Source: a virus
Strand: one strand, 5' to 3'
Length of the DNA: 38,896 nt
Virus record (IMG/VR): IMGVR_UViG_3300046009_003952
Coordinates: 1 to 38,896 of that record
Position numbers and translations under genes: made by a program. Positions 30,752 to 38,515 of the stretch are shown in pieces (the stretch's first letter is position 1; every line of letters starts with the position of its first letter). Under the pieces are notes generated by a model that was not told the origin of the DNA, made no database searches, and worked only from the letters and a program-made list of their open reading frames with translations.

Positions 30752-31480
30752 GTGCAATACACTCTTACCGTATCTCTCTCGACCCTGCGCGCTGCGCGCA
30801 CCCATTCGGCCGATGGCGACATTCGCCGCTATCTCTGCGGCGTCTATCTCGATACCCAGCGCGGCAAAGTCGTCGCCACCGACGGCCACCGCATGCTGGT
30901 CGCGCATGCGCGCGGCGTCATGTGCAAGGCGGGCGCCGCCGTCATCGTCCCGAACGACTTACTCGACGCCGCGCTAAAACAATTCGGCGGCGAGTACGCG
31001 CGCGGCAAGTCGCTGGGCGCATGCGATGTGTCGATCACGATCGACGGCGCGCAGAATTCTCTCTCGATCGCGACGCCGACGGGTCACGTCACCGGGCGCC
31101 CGCTCGACGGCCAATTCCCCGACTGGCGCAGGGTCGTCCCGAAAGGCGACGAAGACGGTTTACTCACTGGCGCGCCGGCCGTGCTCAATTCGGACTACGT
31201 GACTGAGGCCTGCGCGGCGCTCGCGATCGCGCGCAACATCTCGAAGGCGAAGGCGGGCCACCATGCGGTGCGCGTGCTGCAGCGCGGCGAATTCCCCTCG
31301 ATCGTGTGCGACACCGATCCCGATATGGTCGTCATCATCATGCCGCTGCGCGATCGCATGGTGGCTGAGGCGCCGATCGCCGCGTGCCGCATGGCGCATG
31401 ATGACGCTATCCCGTACAGCGACGACACCGCCGAGCGCGTCGCGCTCGAAGCTGCGGCCGCCGTATCGAGCGCCGCCTAA
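30752..31480 (+). CDS. DnaN-like sliding clamp lacking domain 1
   Basis: A 242-aa protein homologous to the bacterial DNA polymerase III beta clamp, which encircles DNA and tethers polymerases. Key blocks align with E. coli DnaN domain 2: RRYLCGVYLDTQRGKVVATDGHRM (about 25-48), VIVPNDLLDAALKQF (64-78) and GQFPDWRRVVP (120-130). The C-terminal block VVIIMPLR (193-200) corresponds to the MPMRL terminus. Full clamps have 366 aa and three domains; here the first domain is absent, the third is about 45 residues shorter and an additional Ala-rich tail of 42 residues follows. Start is GTG 30752, with AGGAG eight bases upstream. It probably supports the family-A polymerase or captures host clamp-binding proteins. 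Confidence 0.88.
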   Translation: MQYTLTVSLSTLRAARTHSADGDIRRYLCGVYLDTQRGKVVATDGHRMLVAHARGVMCKAGAAVIVPNDLLDAALKQFGGEYARGKSLGACDVSITIDGAQNSLSIATPTGHVTGRPLDGQFPDWRRVVPKGDEDGLLTGAPAVLNSDYVTEACAALAIARNISKAKAGHHAVRVLQRGEFPSIVCDTDPDMVVIIMPLRDRMVAEAPIAACRMAHDDAIPYSDDTAERVALEAAAAVSSAA

Positions 31481-31494
31481 CCTTTGCTCCACTC

Positions 31495-31522
31495 GGGCGC
31501 CGCCCATGGGCGCCCTCTTTTT
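31495..31522 (+). terminator. Rho-independent terminator after the clamp gene
   Basis: GGGCGCC (31495-31501) pairs with GGCGCCC (31509-31515) around a seven-base loop, followed by TCTTTTT (31516-31522). It lies 14 bases after the clamp stop and would separate the first four genes of the rightward block from the rest. Confidence 0.85.
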
Positions 31523-31543
31523 ACCCTATCGGAGAATCAAACC

Positions 31544-32035
31544 ATGTTGACCACACAATCGACCACCGCCGCCAGCTATCCGCCGGCCGATCCCCTGCGC
31601 GACAACATCATCGAGGCGCTGTATAGCTGGATCCGCCAGCGGCCGGGCCTCGATCCGCGCAACTATATTTCCGACTGGCGCGACACCGCCGGGCGCGCCG
31701 CGTACCGCAGCGACTCGCGCTCGATCACGACCCAGCTACACCATGCGCGCATCATGCTGCGGTACATCGAGCTGCGGCCGTCGATCACCGGCGCGATGCT
31801 GCAGGCAGCGCTCGATCAGTCGAGCCGCCTCTCATATTCAGCCGATCAGGGACTCGACTACACCACCGGCCAATATTGGTCGATGGAGTACCGCGCGGCG
31901 GCGTGCCGCGTGATGGCGAGCGCTATATGGGATTGGCTGCGCGAGCAGCAGGGTGACGCGGTGCTGGGCTTTATGATCCGCGAGGCTGCGCGGCGTGAGC
32001 TGGGCGCGACGATCGCGCGGCGGTGGTTCTCATGA
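31544..32035 (+). CDS. Conserved phage protein, unknown
   Basis: A 163-aa soluble helical protein. RPGLDPRNYISDWRDTAGRAAYRSDSRSITTQLHHARIMLRYIELRP is a distinctive conserved block that I recall in hypothetical phage proteins encoded near replication or early genes. The C-terminal half is helical (AACRVMASAIWDWLREQQGD, REAARRELGATIARRWF). It has GGAG nine bases upstream of ATG 31544 and follows the terminator, so it opens the second half of the operon. Function not known; a nucleic-acid-related role is possible from Arg/Tyr content. Confidence 0.75.
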   Translation: MLTTQSTTAASYPPADPLRDNIIEALYSWIRQRPGLDPRNYISDWRDTAGRAAYRSDSRSITTQLHHARIMLRYIELRPSITGAMLQAALDQSSRLSYSADQGLDYTTGQYWSMEYRAAACRVMASAIWDWLREQQGDAVLGFMIREAARRELGATIARRWFS

Positions 32036-32193
32036 GCGCCAACTATAAGTCAGTACACGACGCGCGCCGTCACATAAACGCCTATCTTGCCGCTATCGAG
32101 CGCGGCGAGGATGTTGCGGAATATGCCGCGCTAATCCGTGAGGCCGTCCGTTGGATTATCGACGCGGCGCCAGCTGCAGGCGGTGCGGCATGA
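32032..32193 (+). CDS. Small helical protein, unknown
   Basis: A 53-aa protein starting MSANYKSVHDARRHINAYLA. Two short amphipathic helices with Arg and Glu/Asp on one face and an Ala/Gly tail. Start ATG 32032 overlaps the preceding stop (ATGA) and its own stop overlaps the next ATG. No family recognised. Confidence 0.68.
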   Translation: MSANYKSVHDARRHINAYLAAIERGEDVAEYAALIREAVRWIIDAAPAAGGAA

Positions 32194-32456
32194 GCGCGCA
32201 CACTTCCGGCCCATGGTTCTGGGCGGATAACGTACCAGACGCGCCGCCACACTATCGCATGATCGTCGACGCCGACGGCGCGACAGTCTGCGACCCGTCG
32301 CCGATACGCGAGGCGGACGCGCGCCTGATAGCGGCGGCGCCGGCGCTACTGGCGTTCGCTGAACGGGTCGCAAACTTGCCTGAATTCGGTCATTACATCG
32401 AGTTGATCGACGCCGCGCGAGAGCTGATCGAGCGCGCCACTGGCGGTGCACCATGA
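32190..32456 (+). CDS. Conserved phage HTSGPW...ARLIAAAPALL family protein
   Basis: An 88-aa protein: HTSGPWFWADNVPDAPPHYRMIVDADGATVCDPSPIREADARLIAAAPALLAFAERVANLPEF. The HT.GPW start, the variable sugar-phosphate-like middle and the DARLIAAAPALL helix form a very widespread phage family with unknown function, often in early or accessory regions. I start at ATG 32190, which overlaps the previous stop. Confidence 0.82.
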   Translation: MSAHTSGPWFWADNVPDAPPHYRMIVDADGATVCDPSPIREADARLIAAAPALLAFAERVANLPEFGHYIELIDAARELIERATGGAP

Positions 32457-32737
32457 GCGCGCCCAGCTGGGAAGTGTTGACGCGCGTCGGCGACTACATG
32501 GAAAACGTCTGGAGCGCCGACGGCGAGCCGGAGACGTTTGCAAGCTATGAAGAGGCTGACGCGGCGCTGGCGGAGCACTTGCGCGACTGCCGCTATGCGG
32601 TAGACGCCGGGCACCTCGACGACGTGCCGCCGCGCTCCGATTTCTTGATCGTTCAATGCGGACTATCGGCGGCCGATTTTTATCGGGCGCTGCAGCTATC
32701 GCCACCATGTAAACCACAACAGGAGATGACCACATGA
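32453..32737 (+). CDS. Small acidic protein, unknown
   Basis: A 94-aa acidic protein (APSWEVLTRVGDYMENVWSADGEPETFASYEEADAALAEHLRDCRYAVDAGHLDDVP ... FLIVQCGLSAADFYRALQL). The YEEADAALAEHLRD helix plus the hydrophobic strand FLIVQC suggest a compact alpha/beta fold. Two cysteines. Coupled to both neighbours by ATGA overlaps. No confident assignment. Confidence 0.72.
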   Translation: MSAPSWEVLTRVGDYMENVWSADGEPETFASYEEADAALAEHLRDCRYAVDAGHLDDVPPRSDFLIVQCGLSAADFYRALQLSPPCKPQQEMTT

Positions 32738-33087
32738 AAAAGCTGATGACACTCGCCGCGATCGCGGCCACCGCCACCACCGCACATGCGGACGTGTTCG
32801 CGATCGCGGGCATGGCGCCGCCGGATAAAGGGCGCACCATTCTGACGACGGAGCCGTGCGCGCTTACCATCGACGCGGCCGCGCTCAAAACGACGCCGGC
32901 CAACGTCGAGAACATGCGGCGCGTCTTTTATTATCTCAACGACGGCCGCACCGAGGAGGGGTGCTGGAAATATGACGCCGAGACGGTCGTGCTCGCATGG
33001 CCGGCGTCGAACATTCTCACGCGGCGGCCGCTCGCGAATTTCACACTCAAGCGGCGCGCGGGCGCTGCGGCATGGGGCGCGCTCTGA
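32734..33087 (+). CDS. Small secreted (periplasmic) protein, unknown
   Basis: A 117-aa protein with a clear signal peptide: MKKLMTLAAIAATATTAHA, basic start, Ala-rich core and likely cleavage after residue 19 (AHA/DV). The mature part carries two cysteines (C42 and C77), which could form a disulfide in the periplasm. An AGGAG lies eight bases upstream of ATG 32734, and the gene is translated from the same transcript as cytoplasmic small proteins. Phage-encoded periplasmic proteins can serve in superinfection exclusion or envelope modification; which applies here cannot be told. Confidence 0.72.
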   Translation: MKKLMTLAAIAATATTAHADVFAIAGMAPPDKGRTILTTEPCALTIDAAALKTTPANVENMRRVFYYLNDGRTEEGCWKYDAETVVLAWPASNILTRRPLANFTLKRRAGAAAWGAL

Positions 33088-33350
33088 TGGGCGCCCGTCC
33101 GCGCTGCTCATGCTGTGCGGGCTCAGGATATGACGCGCTTGCCGTCGACGACGACGGCGGCGCTGTCACCTGCTGGGCTTGTGATGGAACCGGCCACGAC
33201 GAGCGCGCGCCGGCCGACTGGCCGCCAGAGTACGCGCGCGCTCGCGCTGAGGGTGACGCCTGGGCGGAGCGCGAGCGCCAGGCGTTCGAGAGCTTGCGCG
33301 GCGAGTTGAAAACGCTGACGGAGCTGATACAACAGGCAGAGAGGCGCTGA
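33087..33350 (+). CDS. DnaJ-like zinc-ribbon protein
   Basis: An 87-aa protein. Two CxxCxGxG-type motifs lie near the N-terminus: CSCCAGSGYD (residues about 7-16) and CWACDGTGHD (about 29-38), as in the zinc centre of DnaJ; one zinc ion would be held by four cysteines. The C-terminal half is a coiled coil (about 50-85, ARAEGDAWAERERQAFESLRGELKTLTELIQQAERR). There is no J-domain, so it is not a full co-chaperone. Start ATG 33087 overlaps the previous stop (TGATG). Confidence 0.78.
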   Translation: MGARPRCSCCAGSGYDALAVDDDGGAVTCWACDGTGHDERAPADWPPEYARARAEGDAWAERERQAFESLRGELKTLTELIQQAERR

Positions 33351-33353
33351 AAT

Positions 33354-33470
33354 ATGCTTCGATGGTTGTGGAACTATTGGCGCCGGCGTGACGAGTACCG
33401 CCGGCGAGAATGGGCGAGCGTGCCGCCGCCGGCGTGGAGCGCGAAGCGCTCGGGTCGCGACTACTGGTGA
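33354..33470 (+). CDS. Tiny arginine/tryptophan-rich protein
   Basis: A 38-aa peptide starting MLRWLWNYWRRRDEYRRREW, with six tryptophans and many arginines. It is in frame between two genes with matching spacing and ends four bases before the next ATG. The composition resembles cationic antimicrobial-type peptides; it could equally bind nucleic acid or be a small regulator. No ribosome site is strong. Coding status is plausible, not proved. Confidence 0.45.
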   Translation: MLRWLWNYWRRRDEYRRREWASVPPPAWSAKRSGRDYW

Positions 33471-33473
33471 GCT

Positions 33474-33725
33474 ATGGCGAAAATATCAGATGACGAGCTG
33501 CGCGACTTATTCGGCGCTGAGGACGTGCCACACGGCCCAGCCGCCGCCGCGCGTCTGGACAGTCCCGACAAGCGCGCGGAGCGCTACCGGCAGGCGCTCG
33601 AAGGGATACTAGCCTGCGCGCCGTGTAGCCGCGCCGTGATCATGCTGCAGGCGGTAGCCGCTCGCGCTTTAGGGTACGAGGCCCTAGAGCGTGAGCTACT
33701 GCGACGCCTAGAGCCGCCGACGTGA
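33474..33725 (+). CDS. Small helical protein, unknown
   Basis: An 83-aa protein: MAKISDDELRDLFGAEDVPHGPAAAARL, then KRAERYRQALEGILACAPCSRAVIMLQAVAARALGYEALERELLRRLEPP. Mostly helical, with a CAPC pair in the middle. A weak GGTGA lies upstream. It is in the row of short ATGA/GTGA-coupled genes; its stop overlaps the following GTG. Confidence 0.68.
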   Translation: MAKISDDELRDLFGAEDVPHGPAAAARLDSPDKRAERYRQALEGILACAPCSRAVIMLQAVAARALGYEALERELLRRLEPPT

Positions 33726-33790
33726 TCGCGCTATTCATTGGCGCGGTGCTGGCGGTGATCTGCGCTTGGTTATTTAACGACGGCGAGTGA
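33722..33790 (+). CDS. Micro-peptide with one membrane helix (possible)
   Basis: A 22-residue reading frame (GTG 33722, GTGA overlap with the previous stop) encoding IALFIGAVLAVICAWLFNDGE, nearly all a single transmembrane helix. It overlaps the end of the convergent primase gene by 21 bases. The coupling and hydrophobic pattern support it, but it is short enough to arise by chance. Confidence 0.35.
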   Translation: MIALFIGAVLAVICAWLFNDGE

Positions 33791-36073
33791 CGGCGGCGCC
33801 GTGGGCTCCACCGCTCGCCTGAGCTCCGACTTGCTGCGCGTGACCATATCGGGCGCGCAGAATAAGTGCTTTTTCGAGGGATAGTCGCCGCTCGCGACGC
33901 GCCCCAAGTCTTGCCAGCCCGCCTCCCGTAGCGCGTGCAGCAGCGCCGACTGTGGCACCTTGACGCCTGCAGGCATGGCGCCGGCGACGCGATCGCACAC
34001 GGCGTGGAACGGCGAGCCGATCACACCGCGCGCGAACTCGCCCGCGCGGGCGCGCATCATCTCGACAAGGTACGACTCGGCCGTGCTCATGCCCGCGTCG
34101 ATCATGATGGCCTTGGCCTCTGTCATCATCGGGACGGCGCCGGGGTTGAACTTGGAAACGTCGTATGAGGAAAGCCAACAGGCAATTTGCTCGAAGCCTC
34201 CGGCCTTATACCAAGCCCAGAGACGCGCCGCGTCGCGCTCAGGCAGACGCTCGGCCTCGCTCCAGACGACCATCCAGCGACGATCGTCAGAAGGCAAGCT
34301 GATAGCGGCGCGCTCGTTGGAGAACGCAAGGACGAAAATGCGGTTTAAGGCATCGTACGGGTGTAGACCCTTACGGTTGACGGGCAGAAGCTCAGGCGGA
34401 GCCGCGATAATAGGCTTGAGCTGATTTTCCAACGCGCGGCGATCCTTGGCCTCAGCTTGGCGCAGCTCGTTAATGACCATGATTTCCGCTTCGAGCGCGT
34501 AGCCCCATTGGCTCGACAACTCTTCGTTGCGCACCATCGACACGTTTACGTTAAGAGGCCCGCCAACAGCCCATAAGAACGGCGCCCAGAGAGTATCTTT
34601 GCCAGAACCAGGACGACCGGCGTGTAAAACGGCGTGATTTATTTTTACATCGGGGTGCTGGACTTTGTACGCCATCACGTTTAAGACGTGAGCGCGCTCG
34701 GCGGCGTCAGGGATCATGTGCTCTAAGTGCTCAAGCCACGGCGACACGTCGCCGCCGCCGCTCACGACGGGCCGCGCGTTGCGCCAGCGGTTGCCATATA
34801 CGAGCCCAGCACGCGAGACGAGTATGTCCTCGCCGGCGGCGTAGGTGACGCCGATCAGTGAGTGCGCGCCCTTCTCTTGGCGGTGCTCATCGAAGCAGAT
34901 GGACGCCTCGATGGCTCGGCCGGTGCGTATGGATTTAGAGGAAACGTGACGGAAAAGTGCGTTGAACGTCCCGCGCGAAATTTCGCGGCGCTCGACCATA
35001 TCAAAGTACGCGTCGTCGTCCTGCAGATAGGCGAAACGCTCGTACCATTCATTCTTAGTCAGTCGCCCAAGCTCACGCCGGCGCACCTCTTCGATGACCT
35101 GTTGCGCAGCGTCAGGGTACGAGTCGGTCGGCGTGATCTTCGAGAGCGCGGACTCCATCGTCTTTGCAAGCAGCTCATCGCGCAGGCCGTAGCCCGTCGC
35201 CGGGCCGCCCTCGGCCTCGACCCAACGGAGGAACCGCTCGCTGTTCCAGTCGCCGCAGTGCTCGTGGAAGCAATCGAACGCGCGGTGCACCGGGTGATAA
35301 CGCCCTTCTGGGTTGTTGTCGGAGTGCTCGGCGTGGTTCGGGCACACGACGCCCGCCCAGCCTGTGCTGTTCGGTGGGTTGATGACGAGGCCTTGCTCGG
35401 AGAGCCAAGCGAGCACGGCGTCGTTGCCGTCGTCCTCAATGTGCATCGGCTGGTAAGAGGCGGTGTCAGCGGCGGCAGGCGTAACGCCGAGCTCACGACA
35501 GATTTGATCGAGAGTGAAAAACCGAATAGGAGAAAACTCAACAAGGCGCGCAGGGAAGTTATCGCGCCCAGGCTTTAAGTTGATCGAGCCGGGGATGCGA
35601 AAATTACGAACGGCGTTGATCGCGCCCTTGTCGGTGTAGCCGGCTTCGGCGATCGCAAAAATCGCGGCGGCGAAATCCTCTTTCGTCGGCTGGTGGTCGT
35701 AGTCGAACGTGTAGCCCCACTGGTAGTTACCGGGACTCGTTTCGATCTTCCATGACGGCTCCAGAGGCGGAATCTTGGACTTGGTACCCACGTCATCGAG
35801 CACCATGAACGCGACGTGTTTCGAGAACGCGGCGCCTGCTGAGAGCTTGCCGTCCTTGAACCGATCAAGCACGAAGAGCGCGGTGTTGCCGTACCAAGCG
35901 GCAGGCTTGTCCTCGCGATAACGCTCGGGCAGACACGGCGGCCAAGTGTATTTAGGCGTGCCGTCGCCGTGCAGCGCCGGCTGGCCGTCGTAGATACGCG
36001 GCTTTTGACGCACAAGTAGAATTGTCTCGCCTTCTGGGGCGGCCTGTGCTAAATAGTCGACGAAGGTCATCAT
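33770..36073 (-). CDS. Primase-polymerase / SF3 replicative helicase (DUF5906-like)
   Basis: A 767-aa replication initiator. The N-terminal third looks like an archaeo-eukaryotic/RepB-type primase: LDD at 92-94 (catalytic acid pair) and RNFRIPGSINLKPG at 156-169. A zinc-type module follows (C244-x2-H247 with C268, H270, H272, C273; VCPNH and AFDCFHEHCGDW). The C-terminal third is an SF3-type AAA+ helicase: Walker A GRPGSGKDT at 486-494, IMVINEL at 531-537 as the B motif, and VLAFSNERAAISLPSDDRRW near 581-600 (sensor and arginine region). It would unwind DNA and prime synthesis for the polymerase just upstream. Start is ATG 36073 with AGGAG eight bases before. Confidence 0.85.
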   Translation of the reverse strand: MMTFVDYLAQAAPEGETILLVRQKPRIYDGQPALHGDGTPKYTWPPCLPERYREDKPAAWYGNTALFVLDRFKDGKLSAGAAFSKHVAFMVLDDVGTKSKIPPLEPSWKIETSPGNYQWGYTFDYDHQPTKEDFAAAIFAIAEAGYTDKGAINAVRNFRIPGSINLKPGRDNFPARLVEFSPIRFFTLDQICRELGVTPAAADTASYQPMHIEDDGNDAVLAWLSEQGLVINPPNSTGWAGVVCPNHAEHSDNNPEGRYHPVHRAFDCFHEHCGDWNSERFLRWVEAEGGPATGYGLRDELLAKTMESALSKITPTDSYPDAAQQVIEEVRRRELGRLTKNEWYERFAYLQDDDAYFDMVERREISRGTFNALFRHVSSKSIRTGRAIEASICFDEHRQEKGAHSLIGVTYAAGEDILVSRAGLVYGNRWRNARPVVSGGGDVSPWLEHLEHMIPDAAERAHVLNVMAYKVQHPDVKINHAVLHAGRPGSGKDTLWAPFLWAVGGPLNVNVSMVRNEELSSQWGYALEAEIMVINELRQAEAKDRRALENQLKPIIAAPPELLPVNRKGLHPYDALNRIFVLAFSNERAAISLPSDDRRWMVVWSEAERLPERDAARLWAWYKAGGFEQIACWLSSYDVSKFNPGAVPMMTEAKAIMIDAGMSTAESYLVEMMRARAGEFARGVIGSPFHAVCDRVAGAMPAGVKVPQSALLHALREAGWQDLGRVASGDYPSKKHLFCAPDMVTRSKSELRRAVEPTAPPSLAVVK

Positions 36074-36096
36074 CGTTCAGTTCTCCTTAGAGCGTT

Positions 36097-36123
36097 AGCC
36101 CCGGCTCCCACCGGGGCTTTTTT
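36097..36123 (+). terminator. Rho-independent terminator, rightward
   Basis: AGCCCCGG (36097-36104) pairs with CCGGGGCT (36111-36118) around a six-base loop, followed on the plus strand by TTTTTT (36118-36123). It lies between two leftward genes, directly after the polymerase stop, but its U-tract is oriented for rightward transcripts. On the minus strand the stem is preceded by A-residues, so it would act there as a plain hairpin. Confidence 0.8.
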
Positions 36124-38077
36124 ATTTCCCGTACCGCTTCATGACCTTCACATCGGCCTTGAGCGGGAACCCCTCAGCCCACGCGGGCGCCGTGCACATG
36201 ACCGATCGCAACGTGGCGACGGTCGCATCGGCGGCGTCCTCGGGGCACTCCAAAACAATTTCGTCGTGAACATGCAGGACAGTCGACAGCCCTCGACGAT
36301 CCAGCTCGCGCAAGCTCTCGCGCAGTAGATCGTTGGCGGTCGCCTGAGTGATGTTCTCGCACGCAAGGCCACGCCAAAGTCGAGCGCGAGGCCATTCGGT
36401 CGCGTCGGCTGCGGGTTTCCATGCGGCTTTCAAGTACGATACGCCATCCTCTTCGAGGCGTGCAAACGGATAATTGAGCACACGTCCGCTTGGCAACATG
36501 TACCAAAGATGCAACTTGTCGTACAAATACGTCACGCGTCCGGCGCTGAACTCGTGGCCGGGATTACGCATGGCGCGCATGTACGCGTTCTCTAGCAACT
36601 GCCAGTAGCGCAGCGCCCATGGATTCGCACGGCGCCAGGCGTTGACGATGCGCTGCGCGTCGGACTCGCTCATCAAGATGCCGTAGCCGCGACCCATCGC
36701 CGCGAACGCACCGATGCCGCCGGCGAAGCCAAGCGAGAGGATGGCGACCTTGCCGATCTGGCGCTGCTCGTCGGTGATAGCGTCGGGCGTGGTGTTGTAG
36801 ATGCCGGCGGCCTCACGCTTGTATATGTCGCCGCCTGCGCGGAACACATCGAGCACGGTGTCGGCCTGCAGGTCGGCGGACAGCCACGGCGTCGCGCGGG
36901 CTTCTATCGCTGACCAGTCGGCCACGACGAAAACGTGACCTCGGGTGGGGATGAGAGCGGGTCGCAACATTCCTTTAAGTACATCTGTAACCCGTCGCCC
37001 ATATTCTGGAACGATACTGTGACCTCTGACCATTGAATGTCGGACGGCATCAGCGTTTCCAAGAGTGCGACGCGTGAAGTTGTGAACTTGGGCGCCATAG
37101 CTTGAAGCGCGCCCCGTGGCACTTCCACCAGCAAATACAAATGCTCCTCTGACACGGTGATCCTCAACATCGGCTAAGTTGGCGAGCCTGTTGAACTTAG
37201 CGACAGACGAGGCCCACAGATCGTCAGCGCATTGGATAACGTCCGCCACGTCCGGCGGCACTTGCTCAGGGTCGGTGACGGCGAGCAAGTTAGCGCGCAC
37301 CGCCTTGTCGATCGACGTTTTCTTCTCGCCGTCTTTGTAGACGGTCATCAGCTTGCGGGCTTCTGCCCCTAAACGCTCGGCGACCCATTCGCGCATACGC
37401 GGCGAGCGCACTGACGTGAGCGCGCCTTCGGTAATCTCGACGACGAGCTTCTCAATGTCGGTGAGCTCTTGCTCAGCGTAGGTGACGGCGGCCTTGCAGA
37501 GCGGCACGTCCACGAGCACGCCACGGTCATTGATCCGCTCGTTGACGTGGTAGTCGGCGAGCTCCGCATCGGACAGGTCACGCATGGCCTGACTCGCTGC
37601 ACGCATGGCGCGCACGTCCTGCTCGCAGTAGGCGATCATCTCGGCCATCAGGTCGGGGTCGCTGCGGAAGGTGCCGTCGGGCTTTGGAATCGAGAGCTGG
37701 CGAATGAGCGCCGCGCCTCGATGGTCTTTACGCATACCGGCGCCAAGCGCACGGCCTATGTCTTCAAGGCTGCCGGGCAGGCAGTTGGCACGCGCCTGCG
37801 CGGCGGTGCAGTAGAACTGGGTCAGGTCGTAGTTGAGCTGCAGGACGTACCAAAAGATAAGCCGCTCGAAGGCGGCGTTGTGCGCGCGGATCTGGCCTTT
37901 GAAGTTGGCGACGCGCTCAGGGAACGGGTGCACCGGGAGCCACGTCTGCACGGGCTCGTTGTCGAACGCGTAGGACATGCACAGCACCTCGGTGCTGGCA
38001 TCCTGCGCGTAGTTGTAGACGCCGCCGACCTTCAAGTCGTAGCGGCTGCGCGTCTCGAAGTCGACCCAAAGAGTCAC
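36122..38077 (-). CDS. DNA polymerase, family A (PolA-type) with 3'-5' exonuclease
   Basis: A 651-aa replicative polymerase. The N-terminal DnaQ-like proofreading domain has DFE (residues 6-8), HNAAFE (about 66-71) and YCEQD (150-154). Polymerase: TGRASS at about 321-326, motif A DWSAIEAR (387-394, usually DYSQIELR), motif B R-x3-K (RQIGKVAILSLGFAGG, about 439-454) with Phe-Ala-Gly in place of the usual Tyr-Gly, and motif C HDE (604-606). Frame is open to a GTG at 38092, but GTG 38077 gives a GTGA overlap with the preceding stop, and GGAAAG lies nine bases upstream, so I prefer it. It follows the upstream small genes in a coupled operon. Confidence 0.93.
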   Translation of the reverse strand: MTLWVDFETRSRYDLKVGGVYNYAQDASTEVLCMSYAFDNEPVQTWLPVHPFPERVANFKGQIRAHNAAFERLIFWYVLQLNYDLTQFYCTAAQARANCLPGSLEDIGRALGAGMRKDHRGAALIRQLSIPKPDGTFRSDPDLMAEMIAYCEQDVRAMRAASQAMRDLSDAELADYHVNERINDRGVLVDVPLCKAAVTYAEQELTDIEKLVVEITEGALTSVRSPRMREWVAERLGAEARKLMTVYKDGEKKTSIDKAVRANLLAVTDPEQVPPDVADVIQCADDLWASSVAKFNRLANLADVEDHRVRGAFVFAGGSATGRASSYGAQVHNFTRRTLGNADAVRHSMVRGHSIVPEYGRRVTDVLKGMLRPALIPTRGHVFVVADWSAIEARATPWLSADLQADTVLDVFRAGGDIYKREAAGIYNTTPDAITDEQRQIGKVAILSLGFAGGIGAFAAMGRGYGILMSESDAQRIVNAWRRANPWALRYWQLLENAYMRAMRNPGHEFSAGRVTYLYDKLHLWYMLPSGRVLNYPFARLEEDGVSYLKAAWKPAADATEWPRARLWRGLACENITQATANDLLRESLRELDRRGLSTVLHVHDEIVLECPEDAADATVATLRSVMCTAPAWAEGFPLKADVKVMKRYGK

Positions 38078-38283
38078 TGCTGTTCTTTCCACAGGATGTA
38101 GTCGTACTGTTTAATGCCGCGAAACACGGCGGTCGCCATGTGGTGCTGCTTGATACCCCAAGCTTCCACTAAATCTTTGTACCGCACGCGCTCGTTGTTA
38201 ATGCGTGCCCAGCGCTTGCGCTCCATCAGCACGCGGTACTGCTCCAGCGTCAGGACTAGGTTTTTCCATGACGGTTTGGTCAT
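38074..38283 (-). CDS. Small protein upstream of polymerase, HTH-like
   Basis: A 69-aa basic protein (TKPSWKNLVLTLEQYRVLMERKRWARINNERVRYKDLVEAWGIKQHHMATAVFRGIKQYDYILWKEQQ). VRYKDLVEAWGIKQHHMATAVFRGIKQYDY reads as a helix-turn-helix with a basic recognition region. Its start ATG overlaps the preceding stop (ATGA) and its stop overlaps the polymerase start. Role could be regulation or a polymerase accessory; unproved. Confidence 0.68.
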   Translation of the reverse strand: MTKPSWKNLVLTLEQYRVLMERKRWARINNERVRYKDLVEAWGIKQHHMATAVFRGIKQYDYILWKEQQ

Positions 38284-38453
38284 GCTGCTCTCGCTTTGTC
38301 TATCAGCTCGCCGATCATGTGCGCCCAGTAACTCACACGTCGCTCACGCGCTGTTCGTTCGTGCCAGTCATAGACGCGCTTGTGGTAACGGCAGGCTTTA
38401 CCGCCGTACGTCTCTACGCCACAGACGGGGCAGTTGCGTCGTTCACGCTTCAT
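38280..38453 (-). CDS. Small zinc-finger protein
   Basis: A 57-aa protein starting MKRERRNCPVCGVETYGGKA, followed by CRYHKRVYDWHERTARERR and a helix. C8-x2-C11 and C21-x2-H24 form a CCCH zinc site, followed by a long basic helix (about 25-56), typical of small phage DNA- or RNA-binding proteins. The ATG at 38453 lacks a strong ribosome site. The stop overlaps the next ATG (ATGA). Confidence 0.7.
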   Translation of the reverse strand: MKRERRNCPVCGVETYGGKACRYHKRVYDWHERTARERRVSYWAHMIGELIDKARAA

Positions 38454-38515
38454 CAGAATCGGGAGCCTACTCGCCGCTTGGGTGGGTGGGGCGACGGCTT
38501 TCGGCTCCCTCTCCT

